IMG/VR virus record: IMGVR_UViG_3300008116_000022
Coordinates: 36,084 to 100,083 of that record
Origin: a virus
Length of the DNA: 64,000 bases
Reading direction: 5' to 3' (one strand)
Of the stretch, positions 14,554 to 21,669 are shown one piece after another. The number at the start of each line of letters is the position of its first letter. The stretch's first letter is position 1. The notes below the pieces were generated by a model. It made no database searches, was not told the origin of the DNA, and saw only the letters and a list, made by a program, of their open reading frames with translations. The translations under genes were made by a program, and so were the position numbers.

Positions 14554-15342
14554 ATGACCATTTTAACATTTAATCAGGAATTAGCGATCGCACTTTATGA
14601 ATCAACAGAGAATTTTCCGGTTGATTTTGATGACGCTTGGCAATGGTTGGGATATGCTAAAAAACAGAATGCCAAAGACAAGCTAATTAGAAACTTTGAT
14701 GACGGTCTTGATTTCCGTATTACTCAAATGCGTGAGACTAGGCAGGACGGTACTTTCAGCCATTCTTACGAGAAAATAGAGTTAACCATAGACTGTTTTA
14801 AATCACTAGGTATGATGGTTGGTACGGAACAAGGAAGGATTATCAGAAAATATTTCCTTGAGTGTGAGCGCACGCTTAAACATAAGGTACATCAACACGA
14901 TGTAAGCAGTGATTTAGGAAGACCAGGCATAAGAGATATTGGTTTAGCAATAGATACTGTTTTTGCTGTTACCAGTGTAGACGTGCGACTACAAGCCGCA
15001 GTGAAGGCTAACCAAATAGCCAAAATTTACCCGGCGCTCGCTTCGGCGATGGAAGAATCAAAGTCGCTGCTAAGTATTCCCATTGAAGACAAGCTGATCA
15101 GACCAGGCAAACTAGCGGAGCTATATGAAGCTAAAACCGGGGTGAAGTTGTCAGCGCAGAAGATAAATTCATTACTAGCGGAAAGGGGCTTACAGGTCAA
15201 AAACACTGCTAACAATAACCCTTTATGGCTACCCACAGAGGAGGGGAAACAATATTCCCAAATAGTCTTAGACACTGCAAAGGGACATAACAAAACCGTC
15301 CAGTCGTTACAGTGGCATCCATCTGTGGTTGACGTAATTTAA
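14554..15342 (+). CDS. Phage antirepressor-like protein
   Basis: 262 residues from ATG at 14554. A TTG 48 bases upstream is open but lies in the leader structure. The N-terminal part (FPVDFDDAWQWLGYAKKQNA, then LTIDCFKSLGMMVGTEQGR and IRKYFLECER) follows the AntA/AntB antirepressor pattern. The C-terminal part (KLAELYEAKTGVKLSAQKIN, then LLAERGLQVKN) is the usual antirepressor DNA-binding end. Such proteins relieve repression at induction. Single-gene unit with promoter, folded leader and terminator. Confidence 0.75.
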   Translation: MTILTFNQELAIALYESTENFPVDFDDAWQWLGYAKKQNAKDKLIRNFDDGLDFRITQMRETRQDGTFSHSYEKIELTIDCFKSLGMMVGTEQGRIIRKYFLECERTLKHKVHQHDVSSDLGRPGIRDIGLAIDTVFAVTSVDVRLQAAVKANQIAKIYPALASAMEESKSLLSIPIEDKLIRPGKLAELYEAKTGVKLSAQKINSLLAERGLQVKNTANNNPLWLPTEEGKQYSQIVLDTAKGHNKTVQSLQWHPSVVDVI

Positions 15343-15359
15343 TTGTTCAAAAACAAAAA

Positions 15360-15389
15360 CCCCTGGACTAGCAATAATCCAGGGGTTTT
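15360..15389. terminator. Bidirectional terminator between antirepressor and 53-residue gene
   Basis: Stem CCCCTGGA/TCCAGGGG with T runs on both sides. It serves the rightward antirepressor gene and the leftward gene at 15392-15553. Confidence 0.75.
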
Positions 15390-15391
15390 AA

Positions 15392-15553
15392 TTAATTAGC
15401 GATCGCTCTCAATTCTTCATCTGAGAAGAATTTTGAATATAGAGTACCCTGCTGTGAGCAAACCCACCCCGGTACTTGCTTTGTTATATGGCATTCGATT
15501 TTGTGGTGAAAAATATAGGCAACGTTGCCTACAATGAATTGCCGTCCTTCCAT
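15392..15553 (-). CDS. Small hypothetical protein in cassette array
   Basis: 53 residues: MEGRQFIVGNVAYIFHHKIE, then CHITKQVPGWVC and SKFFSDEELRAIAN. Two cysteines and a beta-rich body; no family recognised. It follows a copy of the shared promoter (15582-15610) by about 30 bases and runs directly into the terminator, so it is a complete single-gene unit. Confidence 0.5.
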   Translation of the reverse strand: MEGRQFIVGNVAYIFHHKIECHITKQVPGWVCSQQGTLYSKFFSDEELRAIAN

Positions 15554-15581
15554 GATCTTTGTTTTTTTTGTTTATATAACT

Positions 15582-15610
15582 ACTATAGTCTATCTTTTAT
15601 TTATTGTCAA
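15582..15610 (-). promoter_or_regulatory. Shared cassette promoter, copy 1
   Basis: Leftward TTGACA (15610-15605), 17-base spacer beginning ATAAATA and ending ATAGAC, then TATAGT (15587-15582). Drives the 53-residue gene. Confidence 0.75.
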
Positions 15611-15661
15611 TAAGTAAATTAAAATAATTTTAGAAAATATTTTTGGTAGTCAAAAACAAAA

Positions 15662-15687
15662 CCCCTGGACTAGCAACAGTCCAGGGG
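15662..15687 (-). terminator. Leftward terminator of 15709 gene
   Basis: 10-bp stem CCCCTGGACT/AGTCCAGGGG with a 6-nt loop; TTTTGTTTTTG follows leftward. Confidence 0.8.
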
Positions 15688-15708
15688 TTTTGTGGTACGT
15701 AGGTTGTT

Positions 15709-15900
15709 TCATTTAATATACTCATATCCTTGGGCGTGAAGCTGATTTGTGTATTTGGGTGAACCAACCCAATACTTTCCGTCATCTCCCATCAATATCA
15801 TATTTATCTTTACAGCGTTGTCACAAAAAGTCCTGGCGGACTCTAGACTGTTAAACTTGGTCATCTGTTTGGTTAATGCTGAAAATGTTGTAGTAGCCAT
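15709..15900 (-). CDS. Small hypothetical protein in cassette array
   Basis: 63 residues starting MATTTFSALTKQMTKFNS. A helical N-terminal half and an ILMGDDGKYWVGSPKY beta hairpin. No family recognised. AGGAAG lies 7 bases before the ATG. Complete single-gene unit with promoter copy 2 and terminator 15662-15687. Confidence 0.5.
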   Translation of the reverse strand: MATTTFSALTKQMTKFNSLESARTFCDNAVKINMILMGDDGKYWVGSPKYTNQLHAQGYEYIK

Positions 15901-15932
15901 TGTCTGTCTTCCTTGTTTTTGTTTATATAACT

Positions 15933-15961
15933 ACTATAGTCTATCTTTTATTTATTGTCAA
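15933..15961 (-). promoter_or_regulatory. Shared cassette promoter, copy 2
   Basis: Leftward TTGACA (15961-15956), 17-base spacer, TATAGT (15938-15933), preceded by the upstream element GTACAAAATATTTTTTAAAA. Confidence 0.75.
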
Positions 15962-16035
15962 TAGGTTTTAAAAAATATTTTGTACTGAATTTTGGTTAAC
16001 TTTTCATACAGTACAAATAAGCAAGTAAAACAAAG
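15962..16035. repeat. Intergenic repeat family A, copy 1
   Basis: A segment of about 70 bases between a cassette promoter and the neighbouring terminator. Near-identical copies lie at 17781-17854 and 27129-27201 (shared TTTTGTACTGAATTTT and CAAATAAGCAAGTAAAACAA). Confidence 0.7.
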
Positions 16036-16063
16036 AACCGCTTAAACTTTTGTCTAAGCGGTT
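16036..16063 (-). terminator. Leftward terminator of ADP-ribosyltransferase gene
   Basis: Stem AACCGCTTA/TAAGCGGTT, 10-nt loop, then TTCTTTGTTTTAC leftward. The stem sequence recurs at 16756-16783 and, with one mismatch, at 27202-27230. Confidence 0.7.
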
Positions 16064-16090
16064 ACAAGTTATTTAAAGTAGTTTATATAA

Positions 16091-16549
16091 TTAAATTTCT
16101 TTTAAAACTATTGTATATTCTTCCCAGCCGTCTTTTTCTATAGAAAGAACTTCAAACCCAGTTAAGGGCAAGAACAATACTTCTTGCTCTTCAGGATACT
16201 GGGAGAATTTAGATACGTCCCGTCCAGTTTTAGATTCAATCACAAGTGTGATTGACCTGTTATCTGTTTTAGACAATGGTACACCCAAGCAGTTGAATTT
16301 CTGAGCTATGACTTCCTTTTTGGATGTGGACATAAAGCCCATATCCCGGTAAACCTTACTGACCTTAAAAGTTGTTGATATTTCTGACTTGTCAAGGGTT
16401 AAGCCACGGTAGACTGTTCCTTTAAAGCATTTAACATTTTGTAAATCTTCAATTATTTGTTCTACTGACTCATGATTTTTCCCGTATCTTAAAACCCGGT
16501 TGATTGAACTATAGTCTTGTTGAGTATATTGGTTTAATGTTGTAGTCAT
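16091..16549 (-). CDS. Mono-ADP-ribosyltransferase, R-S-ExE class
   Basis: 152 residues. The three signature elements of the arginine-directed (cholera-like) ADP-ribosyltransferase fold appear in order: catalytic Arg48 in VYRG, the STS motif 74-76 in GFMSTSKKEVIAQKF, and the ExE pair E121/E123 in PEEQEVLF. The rest fits the minimal fold. Members transfer ADP-ribose from NAD+ to arginine; T4 Alt, ModA and ModB use this to modify host RNA polymerase and other proteins. A similar host-takeover role is likely, though a toxin or defence role is possible. AGGAGG before the ATG and promoter copy 3 point to strong expression as a single-gene unit. Confidence 0.8.
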   Translation of the reverse strand: MTTTLNQYTQQDYSSINRVLRYGKNHESVEQIIEDLQNVKCFKGTVYRGLTLDKSEISTTFKVSKVYRDMGFMSTSKKEVIAQKFNCLGVPLSKTDNRSITLVIESKTGRDVSKFSQYPEEQEVLFLPLTGFEVLSIEKDGWEEYTIVLKEI

Positions 16550-16580
16550 TGCCTGCCTCCTGTTTTTTATTTATATAACT

Positions 16581-16610
16581 ACTATAGTCTATCCTACTAT
16601 TTATTGTCAA
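16581..16610 (-). promoter_or_regulatory. Shared cassette promoter, copy 3
   Basis: Leftward TTGACA (16610-16605), 18-base spacer ATAAATAGTAGGATAGAC, TATAGT (16586-16581). Drives the ADP-ribosyltransferase gene. Confidence 0.8.
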
Positions 16611-16700
16611 GTAGTTTGTGTACTGAACTTTTCCCTTATCTTTGTGCAACTATTTTACGGTTGGGTACTTGAGCGATCGCTGTAGTAATTGTTGACATCA
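16611..16700. repeat. Intergenic repeat family B, copy 1
   Basis: Sequence upstream of promoter copy 3, shared with 18238-18325 and 19777-19855: TGTACTGAACTTTT, CTTTGTG, ACTATTTTACGG, then TTGAGCGATCGCT with a conserved HIP1 octamer. All three copies lie behind shared cassette promoters. Confidence 0.65.
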
Positions 16701-16755
16701 GATTAAAATATGAGATCCAAGTACCAATTTTAATTTACGTATTTGAACATAAAAT

Positions 16756-16783
16756 AACCGCTTAAACTTTCATTTAAGCGGTT
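16756..16783 (-). terminator. Leftward terminator of LPD-type gene
   Basis: Stem AACCGCTTAAA/TTTAAGCGGTT with a 6-nt loop, followed leftward by TATTTTATG. Confidence 0.65.
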
Positions 16784-16793
16784 ACAAGTTATT

Positions 16794-17717
16794 TTAATCA
16801 CTAAACTTGTATTTTTCTAGCATTAAATCATTGTGTTTTTTTAAAAACTGGATACAGTGATCCCCAATCACATTTTCAGTTGCGAAACAATTGTCCTCTA
16901 CTGGTGACAAATCAAGTCTGCCTTTGTAGACTTCCCCATCTACAAAATGGATTGAAAAATTTAACTTATCATACCCAGCATGACCCCATTTTGTCTTTTT
17001 ATATATTTCTCTAATTGCATTATTTACAGAGTGGAAACTAGAAAATTTAGCACCTTCAGCAATGGTTGGCGCACCTTCATGACACTCAACAGTTATGTAA
17101 TCTAAGTTGCCGTCATTAACAGAAGCTCCTGTGTAGTCACCTTTAATTAAATTAATTTCAGCTTTTTTACGTTCCTCATTTCTTTTAAATTGTTCTTCTT
17201 GTTTTTTCCGTTCATGTTTTATAGTCCAATTTTCTGGATCTGTAGCAAATAAATAATTATCTTGAGCATTCTCAGCTTCGCGGCTGTTTAACTCAATAGC
17301 CATACCATTCTCATGGTATGCTTTTAGAGATTCGTTCTGTTGAATAAATCTGTATTTGTAGGGGTGAGCGGGAACTACAAAACAGGCTTGTAATGGCTCA
17401 AATACTATTTGTAAATCGTCTATTATTCTACCGTTTATAGATAGAATACCAGGCACTACAAAATCTATTTCTTCTTGAGATAGTTTTCTAACTATCTCAA
17501 TTTTAATGCCTGTGCAATGGAAGTAATCAACCATTGCATCACTATGATTTTGGTAAGTATGGTAATCATTAGTTATCTCTTTTACTTGGTTTATAAAAGG
17601 ACCGCCAACCCATGAAACAACGATTGTTTCACATAATCTGTTTTCGGTTTTGACCGAAAACTTAACACCTTTAAATGCTTTGTTAAGTGCTTTTTTGATC
17701 TCTTTTGATGTAGTCAT
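16794..17717 (-). CDS. Large-polyvalent-protein-type protein (LPD29- and LPD25-like domains)
   Basis: 307 residues from ATG at 17717, which has GAGGAAA upstream. The same frame is open 21 codons further back, but that stretch is the translated promoter. The N-terminal block (EIKKALNKAFKGVKFSVKTE, then VVSWVGGPFINQVKEI) matches the LPD29 pattern found in multidomain phage and plasmid proteins. The C-terminal block (HAGYDKLNFSIHFVDGEVYK, then GRLDLSP) resembles LPD25. These domains travel with anti-restriction and DNA-processing proteins transferred into cells; a free-standing copy may act in early takeover. Domain calls are by eye. Confidence 0.55.
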   Translation of the reverse strand: MTTSKEIKKALNKAFKGVKFSVKTENRLCETIVVSWVGGPFINQVKEITNDYHTYQNHSDAMVDYFHCTGIKIEIVRKLSQEEIDFVVPGILSINGRIIDDLQIVFEPLQACFVVPAHPYKYRFIQQNESLKAYHENGMAIELNSREAENAQDNYLFATDPENWTIKHERKKQEEQFKRNEERKKAEINLIKGDYTGASVNDGNLDYITVECHEGAPTIAEGAKFSSFHSVNNAIREIYKKTKWGHAGYDKLNFSIHFVDGEVYKGRLDLSPVEDNCFATENVIGDHCIQFLKKHNDLMLEKYKFSD

Positions 17718-17750
17718 TGTCTGTTTCCTCTGTTTCCTGTGTATGTAACT

Positions 17751-17780
17751 ACTATAGTCTATTTCACTATTTATTGTCAA
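17751..17780 (-). promoter_or_regulatory. Shared cassette promoter, copy 4
   Basis: Leftward TTGACA (17780-17775), 18-base spacer ATAAATAGTGAAATAGAC, TATAGT (17756-17751). Confidence 0.8.
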
Positions 17781-17854
17781 TAGGTTTTAAAAAATATTTT
17801 GTACTGAATTTTGGTTAACTTTTCGTACAGCACAAATAAGCAAGTAAAACAAAA
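17781..17854. repeat. Intergenic repeat family A, copy 2
   Basis: Near-identical to 15962-16035, with differences such as TTTCGTACAGCAC in place of TTTCATACAGTAC. Confidence 0.7.
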
Positions 17855-17883
17855 AACCACCTAAACGTTCTGTCTAGGTGGTT
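17855..17883 (-). terminator. Leftward terminator of 17908 gene
   Basis: Stem AACCACCTA/TAGGTGGTT, 11-nt loop, followed leftward by TTTTTTGTTTTAC. The loop resembles those of the AACCGCTTA terminators but the stem has compensating changes. Confidence 0.75.
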
Positions 17884-17907
17884 AAATACTTATTTTATTT
17901 CAATGTT

Positions 17908-18174
17908 TTATTGTAATAAAACATTGGAGTTTAAAAACTCTTGGGCATAAGGATCGTCGATCCCTAAGTCATGCCCATAATCGTACCCTTCAAACATACC
18001 ATTACCGTATGTTTTCTCATAATATGAAGAAAGATTATAGTTTTCGCAATCTTTCTTTTTTTCTGCTCTCCGTTCAAAAGTGCAGTGATTTAAGTAAGGG
18101 CGGGTTATTGCTGTTGCGTAGTATCCTTCAGATACTAGAACGAAATTACCCGACTCAGTTATGTCTACTTTCAT
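17908..18174 (-). CDS. Small hypothetical protein in cassette array
   Basis: 88 residues from ATG at 18174 (GGGAGA upstream). The 21 codons before it, read in frame, are promoter copy 5. Begins MKVDITESGNFVLVSEGYYA and ends in an acidic, tyrosine-rich tail (EGYDYGHDLGIDDPYAQEFL). No known family. Confidence 0.5.
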   Translation of the reverse strand: MKVDITESGNFVLVSEGYYATAITRPYLNHCTFERRAEKKKDCENYNLSSYYEKTYGNGMFEGYDYGHDLGIDDPYAQEFLNSNVLLQ

Positions 18175-18207
18175 TGTCTTGTCTCCCTGTTTTTTGTTTA
18201 TATAACT

Positions 18208-18237
18208 ACTATAGTCTATTCTACTATTTATTGTCAA
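18208..18237 (-). promoter_or_regulatory. Shared cassette promoter, copy 5
   Basis: Leftward TTGACA (18237-18232), 18-base spacer, TATAGT (18213-18208). Confidence 0.8.
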
Positions 18238-18308
18238 GTAGTTTATGTACTGAACTTTTAAAAATATCTTTGTGTAGCTATTTTACGGCTGGGCGTTGAG
18301 CGATCGCT

Positions 18309-18343
18309 GTAGTACCTGTTGACATCAACTCAACAGGTACTAC
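18309..18343. terminator. Long hairpin downstream of the clamp-like gene
   Basis: 14-bp perfect inverted repeat (GTAGTACCTGTTGA and its complement) with a 7-nt loop, just past the stop of the clamp-like gene. Reading leftward no T run follows, so it may act as an mRNA 3' protector instead of a classic terminator. Confidence 0.45.
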
Positions 18344-18348
18344 CATTT

Positions 18349-19713
18349 TTAATTTCTTAAATATTCAGCACGCAAGTAACCATTACCATTCTCAGTAACT
18401 GTTAAGCAGTTATTTTTATATTCATAAGGTAAAGTACATGGCGTGTGAAACCCAAACTTGTTTATGGTGACAACTTTATTGTTATCTATAGGCATGATTG
18501 GACCAATTCCTAGTATTATTTTATCTTTGGTATTAGAACTGATTGTGATTAACCCACTAGTTAAATGCTCCCAAGAAATACTTATATCATAATTAGTCTT
18601 GGCTTTTTTTGTCTTTTTGGGTGTTGGTATACTTTTGAGCGCATTTACTAAATACTTAATATTAACTGTAGTGCTAACATCTTCAGTATTTCCAATATTG
18701 CATCCAGTTACAGAACCTTCAGTATTTTCAGTCTCAATTAATATTTGACCATTCTTAGTAGTCAAGAAGCAAAATTCTTGAATTTTGCTTAGTATTTCTA
18801 ATTCTTTTAATAGTGGTTGTTTGTCCACTAACATAATGTTATTTGATATTTTCCAGTGGAAAGAACTGAGATTGTTGATATTATTGATTAAGTTTTGAAC
18901 CACTGTAGTACCGTCAGACAAACAAAATTTAATCAGATTGTTTTCCTGATCAATGTGTAAAGCTAAAAGCCCCGATTCAGGTAAATATTTAACAATATCA
19001 GGAGACACGATAAACTTAGTTTTGTCTCCTAACATCACTGTTGAGAATTTGCCAATAAAATGACCGTTACATCCGATTACTACTGAATTTAATTTGTCAG
19101 CACGAACGTGAATACCCGTCAAAGAAATTTTACTTGTATCTTTGCTGACGAATTTACTAGCTTGTTTTAAAACAGTAATAAAATCAGGACTATTAACTAT
19201 TACTTGTTGAGTATATTTTGACTCTGTATTTATTAGTTCCTTGTTTTCTAAAAGGCCAAAACTAAATTTACCTTTGTATCCATACTCAATTATTAGTTTT
19301 TCATTAAAAGTAATTGATACTTCTTCGTCTGGTAGCAACTTGACAAATTTATTTAATAATTCCAGCCATACAGTTACTTGTGCTTGTACTTGCGTAGGAT
19401 TGTTGATTTGAATTTTTTTAGACAAGAATACTTGACTGTCTTTACATATTAAGTTTAATTGGTTGTCAGCTACTACTAGATTTACCTCTTTAGCCCCTGT
19501 CTTAACCAAAGATGCAAGAGCATTACTAAAAGCCATGGAATTAAGTTTAATTTTCAATGTAGGCTGTACTGGACTCGGAATATTTGCTTTTTCCAATAAT
19601 TCTAGTTGGTTTTCTAACTGGATTAACTGGTCAACGTAGCGTTTTATTTTAAATTCTGTAATTAGTCTTAGTGTGGCATTTATCTGGTTTTTTAAAACAT
19701 TAATTTGATACAT
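18349..19713 (-). CDS. dnaN: DNA polymerase III beta-clamp-like protein (DnaN family, divergent)
   Basis: 454 residues from ATG at 19713; the open 21 codons before it are promoter copy 6. After an N-terminal helical extension of about 55 residues (coiled-coil LIQLENQLELLEKA), the three-domain clamp layout appears. Domain 1 is FSNALASLVKTGAKEVNLVV; domain 2 is FITVLKQASKFVSKDTSKIS followed by LTGIHVRA and CNGHFIGKFS, matching the clamp LtGvh and DgHrla elements. Domain 3 runs from about 300 on. Clamps tether DNA polymerase; no replicative polymerase is visible here, so it may recruit the host enzyme. The extra N-terminal part and weak identity make a DnaN-derived variant equally possible. Confidence 0.6.
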   Translation of the reverse strand: MYQINVLKNQINATLRLITEFKIKRYVDQLIQLENQLELLEKANIPSPVQPTLKIKLNSMAFSNALASLVKTGAKEVNLVVADNQLNLICKDSQVFLSKKIQINNPTQVQAQVTVWLELLNKFVKLLPDEEVSITFNEKLIIEYGYKGKFSFGLLENKELINTESKYTQQVIVNSPDFITVLKQASKFVSKDTSKISLTGIHVRADKLNSVVIGCNGHFIGKFSTVMLGDKTKFIVSPDIVKYLPESGLLALHIDQENNLIKFCLSDGTTVVQNLINNINNLSSFHWKISNNIMLVDKQPLLKELEILSKIQEFCFLTTKNGQILIETENTEGSVTGCNIGNTEDVSTTVNIKYLVNALKSIPTPKKTKKAKTNYDISISWEHLTSGLITISSNTKDKIILGIGPIMPIDNNKVVTINKFGFHTPCTLPYEYKNNCLTVTENGNGYLRAEYLRN

Positions 19714-19746
19714 AGTTTTTGTTTTTTGTTTCCTGTGTATGTAACT

Positions 19747-19776
19747 ACTATAGTCTATCCTACTATTTATTGTCAA
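19747..19776 (-). promoter_or_regulatory. Shared cassette promoter, copy 6
   Basis: Leftward TTGACA (19776-19771), 18-base spacer, TATAGT (19752-19747). Divergent from copy 7 across about 150 bases. Confidence 0.8.
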
Positions 19777-19891
19777 CAGGTTTATGTACTGAACTTTTAA
19801 AAATATCTTTGTGTAACTATTTTACGGTTGGGGATTTGAGCGATCGCTAGACTATTGCACCTCAATGATCCTCAAACTCTTGTAAATCAAG

Positions 19892-19925
19892 GGTTTTAGG
19901 AATTTAAAAAATATTTCCTAAAACC
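19892..19925. promoter_or_regulatory. Inverted repeat abutting promoter copy 7
   Basis: GGTTTTAGGAA (19892-19902) pairs with TTCCTAAAACC (19915-19925). The right arm is the AAAACC element found just upstream of most cassette -35 boxes. The 279-base region 19714-19992 otherwise holds promoter copies 6 and 7 and a family B repeat. Confidence 0.5.
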
Positions 19926-19927
19926 TA

Positions 19928-19957
19928 TTGACAATAAATAGTGAAATAGACTATATT
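19928..19957 (+). promoter_or_regulatory. Shared cassette promoter, copy 7
   Basis: Rightward TTGACA (19928-19933), 18-base spacer ATAAATAGTGAAATAGAC, TATATT (19952-19957). Same spacer as copy 4, opposite strand. Confidence 0.8.
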
Positions 19958-19992
19958 AAGAGTATCAACAAAAAACAGAAGGGACAAAAGAA

Positions 19993-20664
19993 ATGACTAC
20001 TTTAAAATTTACAAGAAAAGCCGCTGGACATTACACTGCTACTACACCCTGGGGTGTAGTAGAAATAAAAAAAGCTGATACCGACAAGTGGTATGTTTAT
20101 TTCCCGTGCGGAAAAACTTCGTATCGCCGGAGTTACGACGCTGCTAAAACCTGGGCTAATAATTATCTGGACAAGCAGACTAAACAGCCCACAGTAACCG
20201 CAGCACTAAAAAAAGCTGAATCTAAATCTAATCCCACCACACAAACATTAAGAACAAAGCTAAGTCAAGCCAATGCTTACGTAATAGGTGCTGACTATTT
20301 AGGATGTATCAATACAGGTAAATCAGCCTGTATTATCCATATTGTTGTGGATAACAAAGACTATTACCTTGTTGGGCTTAACGGGGCAATAATGGATACT
20401 TATTTTGAAAAGACTGTTTCCAGTATAAGAAAACAATTGATAGAAGACCGAACAGTTAAATCTTATTATCACAAGACATTTGGAGAAGTAAAAATATACA
20501 CCACCTTTAGTCAATCCGAAAAGGAATATAACCGCATAAATGACGCTGTTAAATCAGCTAATCTTGATGACCGCAAAATTATCAACGAAGCAAAAACCAA
20601 GATCAAAAACGGAACAGCTACCATAACAGAATATTTTGCGTTATCTGATCGTGGAGTCATTTAA
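19993..20664 (+). CDS. Hypothetical protein in cassette array
   Basis: 223 residues starting MTTLKFTRKAAGHYTATTPW. The N-terminal part (WGVVEIKKADTDKWYVYFPC) looks like a small beta domain that begins again as a helix AAKTWANNYLDKQ. A second alpha/beta domain follows (NAYVIGADYLGCINTGKSAC, then YYLVGLNGAIMD). No family recognised. Driven by promoter copy 7. Confidence 0.5.
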   Translation: MTTLKFTRKAAGHYTATTPWGVVEIKKADTDKWYVYFPCGKTSYRRSYDAAKTWANNYLDKQTKQPTVTAALKKAESKSNPTTQTLRTKLSQANAYVIGADYLGCINTGKSACIIHIVVDNKDYYLVGLNGAIMDTYFEKTVSSIRKQLIEDRTVKSYYHKTFGEVKIYTTFSQSEKEYNRINDAVKSANLDDRKIINEAKTKIKNGTATITEYFALSDRGVI

Positions 20665-20752
20665 TAGATGCTTATGATCCTGGTGACTATATCGGGGTTA
20701 TAAGTATTCATTAAACTTTTAAAAATTCAGTACAAAATATTTTTAAAACCAC

Positions 20753-20782
20753 TTGACAATAAATAGTGAAATAGACTATATT
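20753..20782 (+). promoter_or_regulatory. Shared cassette promoter, copy 8
   Basis: Rightward TTGACA (20753-20758), 18-base spacer, TATATT (20777-20782), preceded by AGTACAAAATATTTTTAAAA. Confidence 0.8.
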
Positions 20783-20814
20783 AAGAGTATCAACAAAGCA
20801 CAGGAGACAGACAA

Positions 20815-21015
20815 ATGACAGACTTATTTAATCTTTGTGAACTCCGCTTCCGGTTATACCGGAAAAGACTAATTACCATAAAACTGTTTTTTATTAAGGT
20901 TGAAATCTTTGTACCAAAGATTTATAAGAGCTACATAGAAACCGCCCAGGAAATGTACGATTACTGCTGGGCGGAGTATGAAAAGTCAGGCGACCCTGAC
21001 GACATCCCGTTCTAA
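20815..21015 (+). CDS. Small hypothetical protein in cassette array
   Basis: 66 residues: a basic, aromatic N-terminal half (FRLYRKRLITIKLFFIKVEI) and an acidic C-terminal tail (EYEKSGDPDDIPF). AGGAGA precedes the ATG. Complete unit with promoter copy 8 and terminator 21029-21062. Function unknown. Confidence 0.5.
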   Translation: MTDLFNLCELRFRLYRKRLITIKLFFIKVEIFVPKIYKSYIETAQEMYDYCWAEYEKSGDPDDIPF

Positions 21016-21028
21016 TAAATAATCACTT

Positions 21029-21062
21029 AACCCGGTTAAAACTTAATTTAACCGGGTTTTTT
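21029..21062 (+). terminator. Intrinsic terminator after 20815 gene
   Basis: 12-bp stem AACCCGGTTAAA/TTTAACCGGGTT with a 6-nt loop, ending in TTTTTT. Confidence 0.85.
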
Positions 21063-21095
21063 ATTATCATTGGTAGTAGTTATCTATTTGTCAAA

Positions 21096-21437
21096 ATGAC
21101 TAACTATCAAGTTCGATATGGGAACAATGTCAAAAAGCACAAAAAAAAGTGCCGTAACGCACACACAAGAACCTATGGTATTTGCTGTGTGTGCATGATT
21201 AATAAATCTGAACAGGTGCATCACTCCAGTTATAGGCGGTCAGGAGACAGGTATGGGATTAATATTTTCCCTGTTTGTAAGCACTGTCATAAAAACGCCT
21301 GCCATAGTCCTAAAAACTGGATTGTTCACCCCATAAATCCAGAATGGAAGAATCACAATACCCCTGAGTTTACAGCCCGCTTAAAACGAAATTATCAACG
21401 GTTACGGAAATTAAAACTCAATAAAAAACCCTCTTGA
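21096..21437 (+). CDS. HNH-type zinc-binding endonuclease-like protein, second copy
   Basis: 113 residues, very basic. Same layout as the protein at 856-1212: CCVC, QVHHSSY core, FPVCKHCHK, CHSPKNWI. The N-terminal part differs more than the core. No shared promoter precedes it and no ribosome site is clear, so unlike its neighbours it may be expressed weakly, or be a recent insertion between two cassettes. Its stop lies inside the hairpin at 21428-21450. Confidence 0.65.
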   Translation: MTNYQVRYGNNVKKHKKKCRNAHTRTYGICCVCMINKSEQVHHSSYRRSGDRYGINIFPVCKHCHKNACHSPKNWIVHPINPEWKNHNTPEFTARLKRNYQRLRKLKLNKKPS

Positions 21438-21450
21438 TTGTCAAGAGGGT
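21428..21450. terminator. Terminator between convergent HNH and acidic-protein genes
   Basis: 10-bp stem ACCCTCTTGA/TCAAGAGGGT with a 3-nt loop; leftward it is followed by TTTTTTATTG, so it mainly serves the leftward acidic-protein gene. Confidence 0.75.
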
Positions 21451-21466
21451 TGATATTTGCTATGGA

Positions 21467-21643
21467 TTAATATTCGTCATCGTCTTCTTTATTGTCTTCA
21501 TCGTCTTCATCGTCTTGATCATCTTCATCATCACCACCATACAGTTCATGAATGCTACTAGCTTCACGAACTACTGCACATCTGCCCAATGCAGGTACAT
21601 AACTGATGGCTTGTGCCTTTCCATTTTTCCATCTATACTTCAT
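21467..21643 (-). CDS. Small protein with highly acidic C terminus
   Basis: 58 residues. The first 36 (MKYRWKNGKAQAISYVPALG and onward) are ordinary. From GGDDEDDQDDEDDEDNKEDD to the end almost every residue is Asp or Glu. AGGAGA precedes the ATG and promoter copy 9 drives it, so it is a deliberate gene, not low-complexity noise. Small acidic phage proteins can mimic DNA and block host nucleases, gyrase or repressors; this is a guess from composition only. Confidence 0.55.
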   Translation of the reverse strand: MKYRWKNGKAQAISYVPALGRCAVVREASSIHELYGGDDEDDQDDEDDEDNKEDDDEY

Positions 21644-21669
21644 GGTTGTTGTCTCCTGTTGATATTATC

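Noticed and set aside
16794-19776. A shared N-terminal domain MTINSRIDYSSYIHRKQ in three proteins
   Set aside because: It is translated promoter sequence; true starts lie 63 bases downstream.
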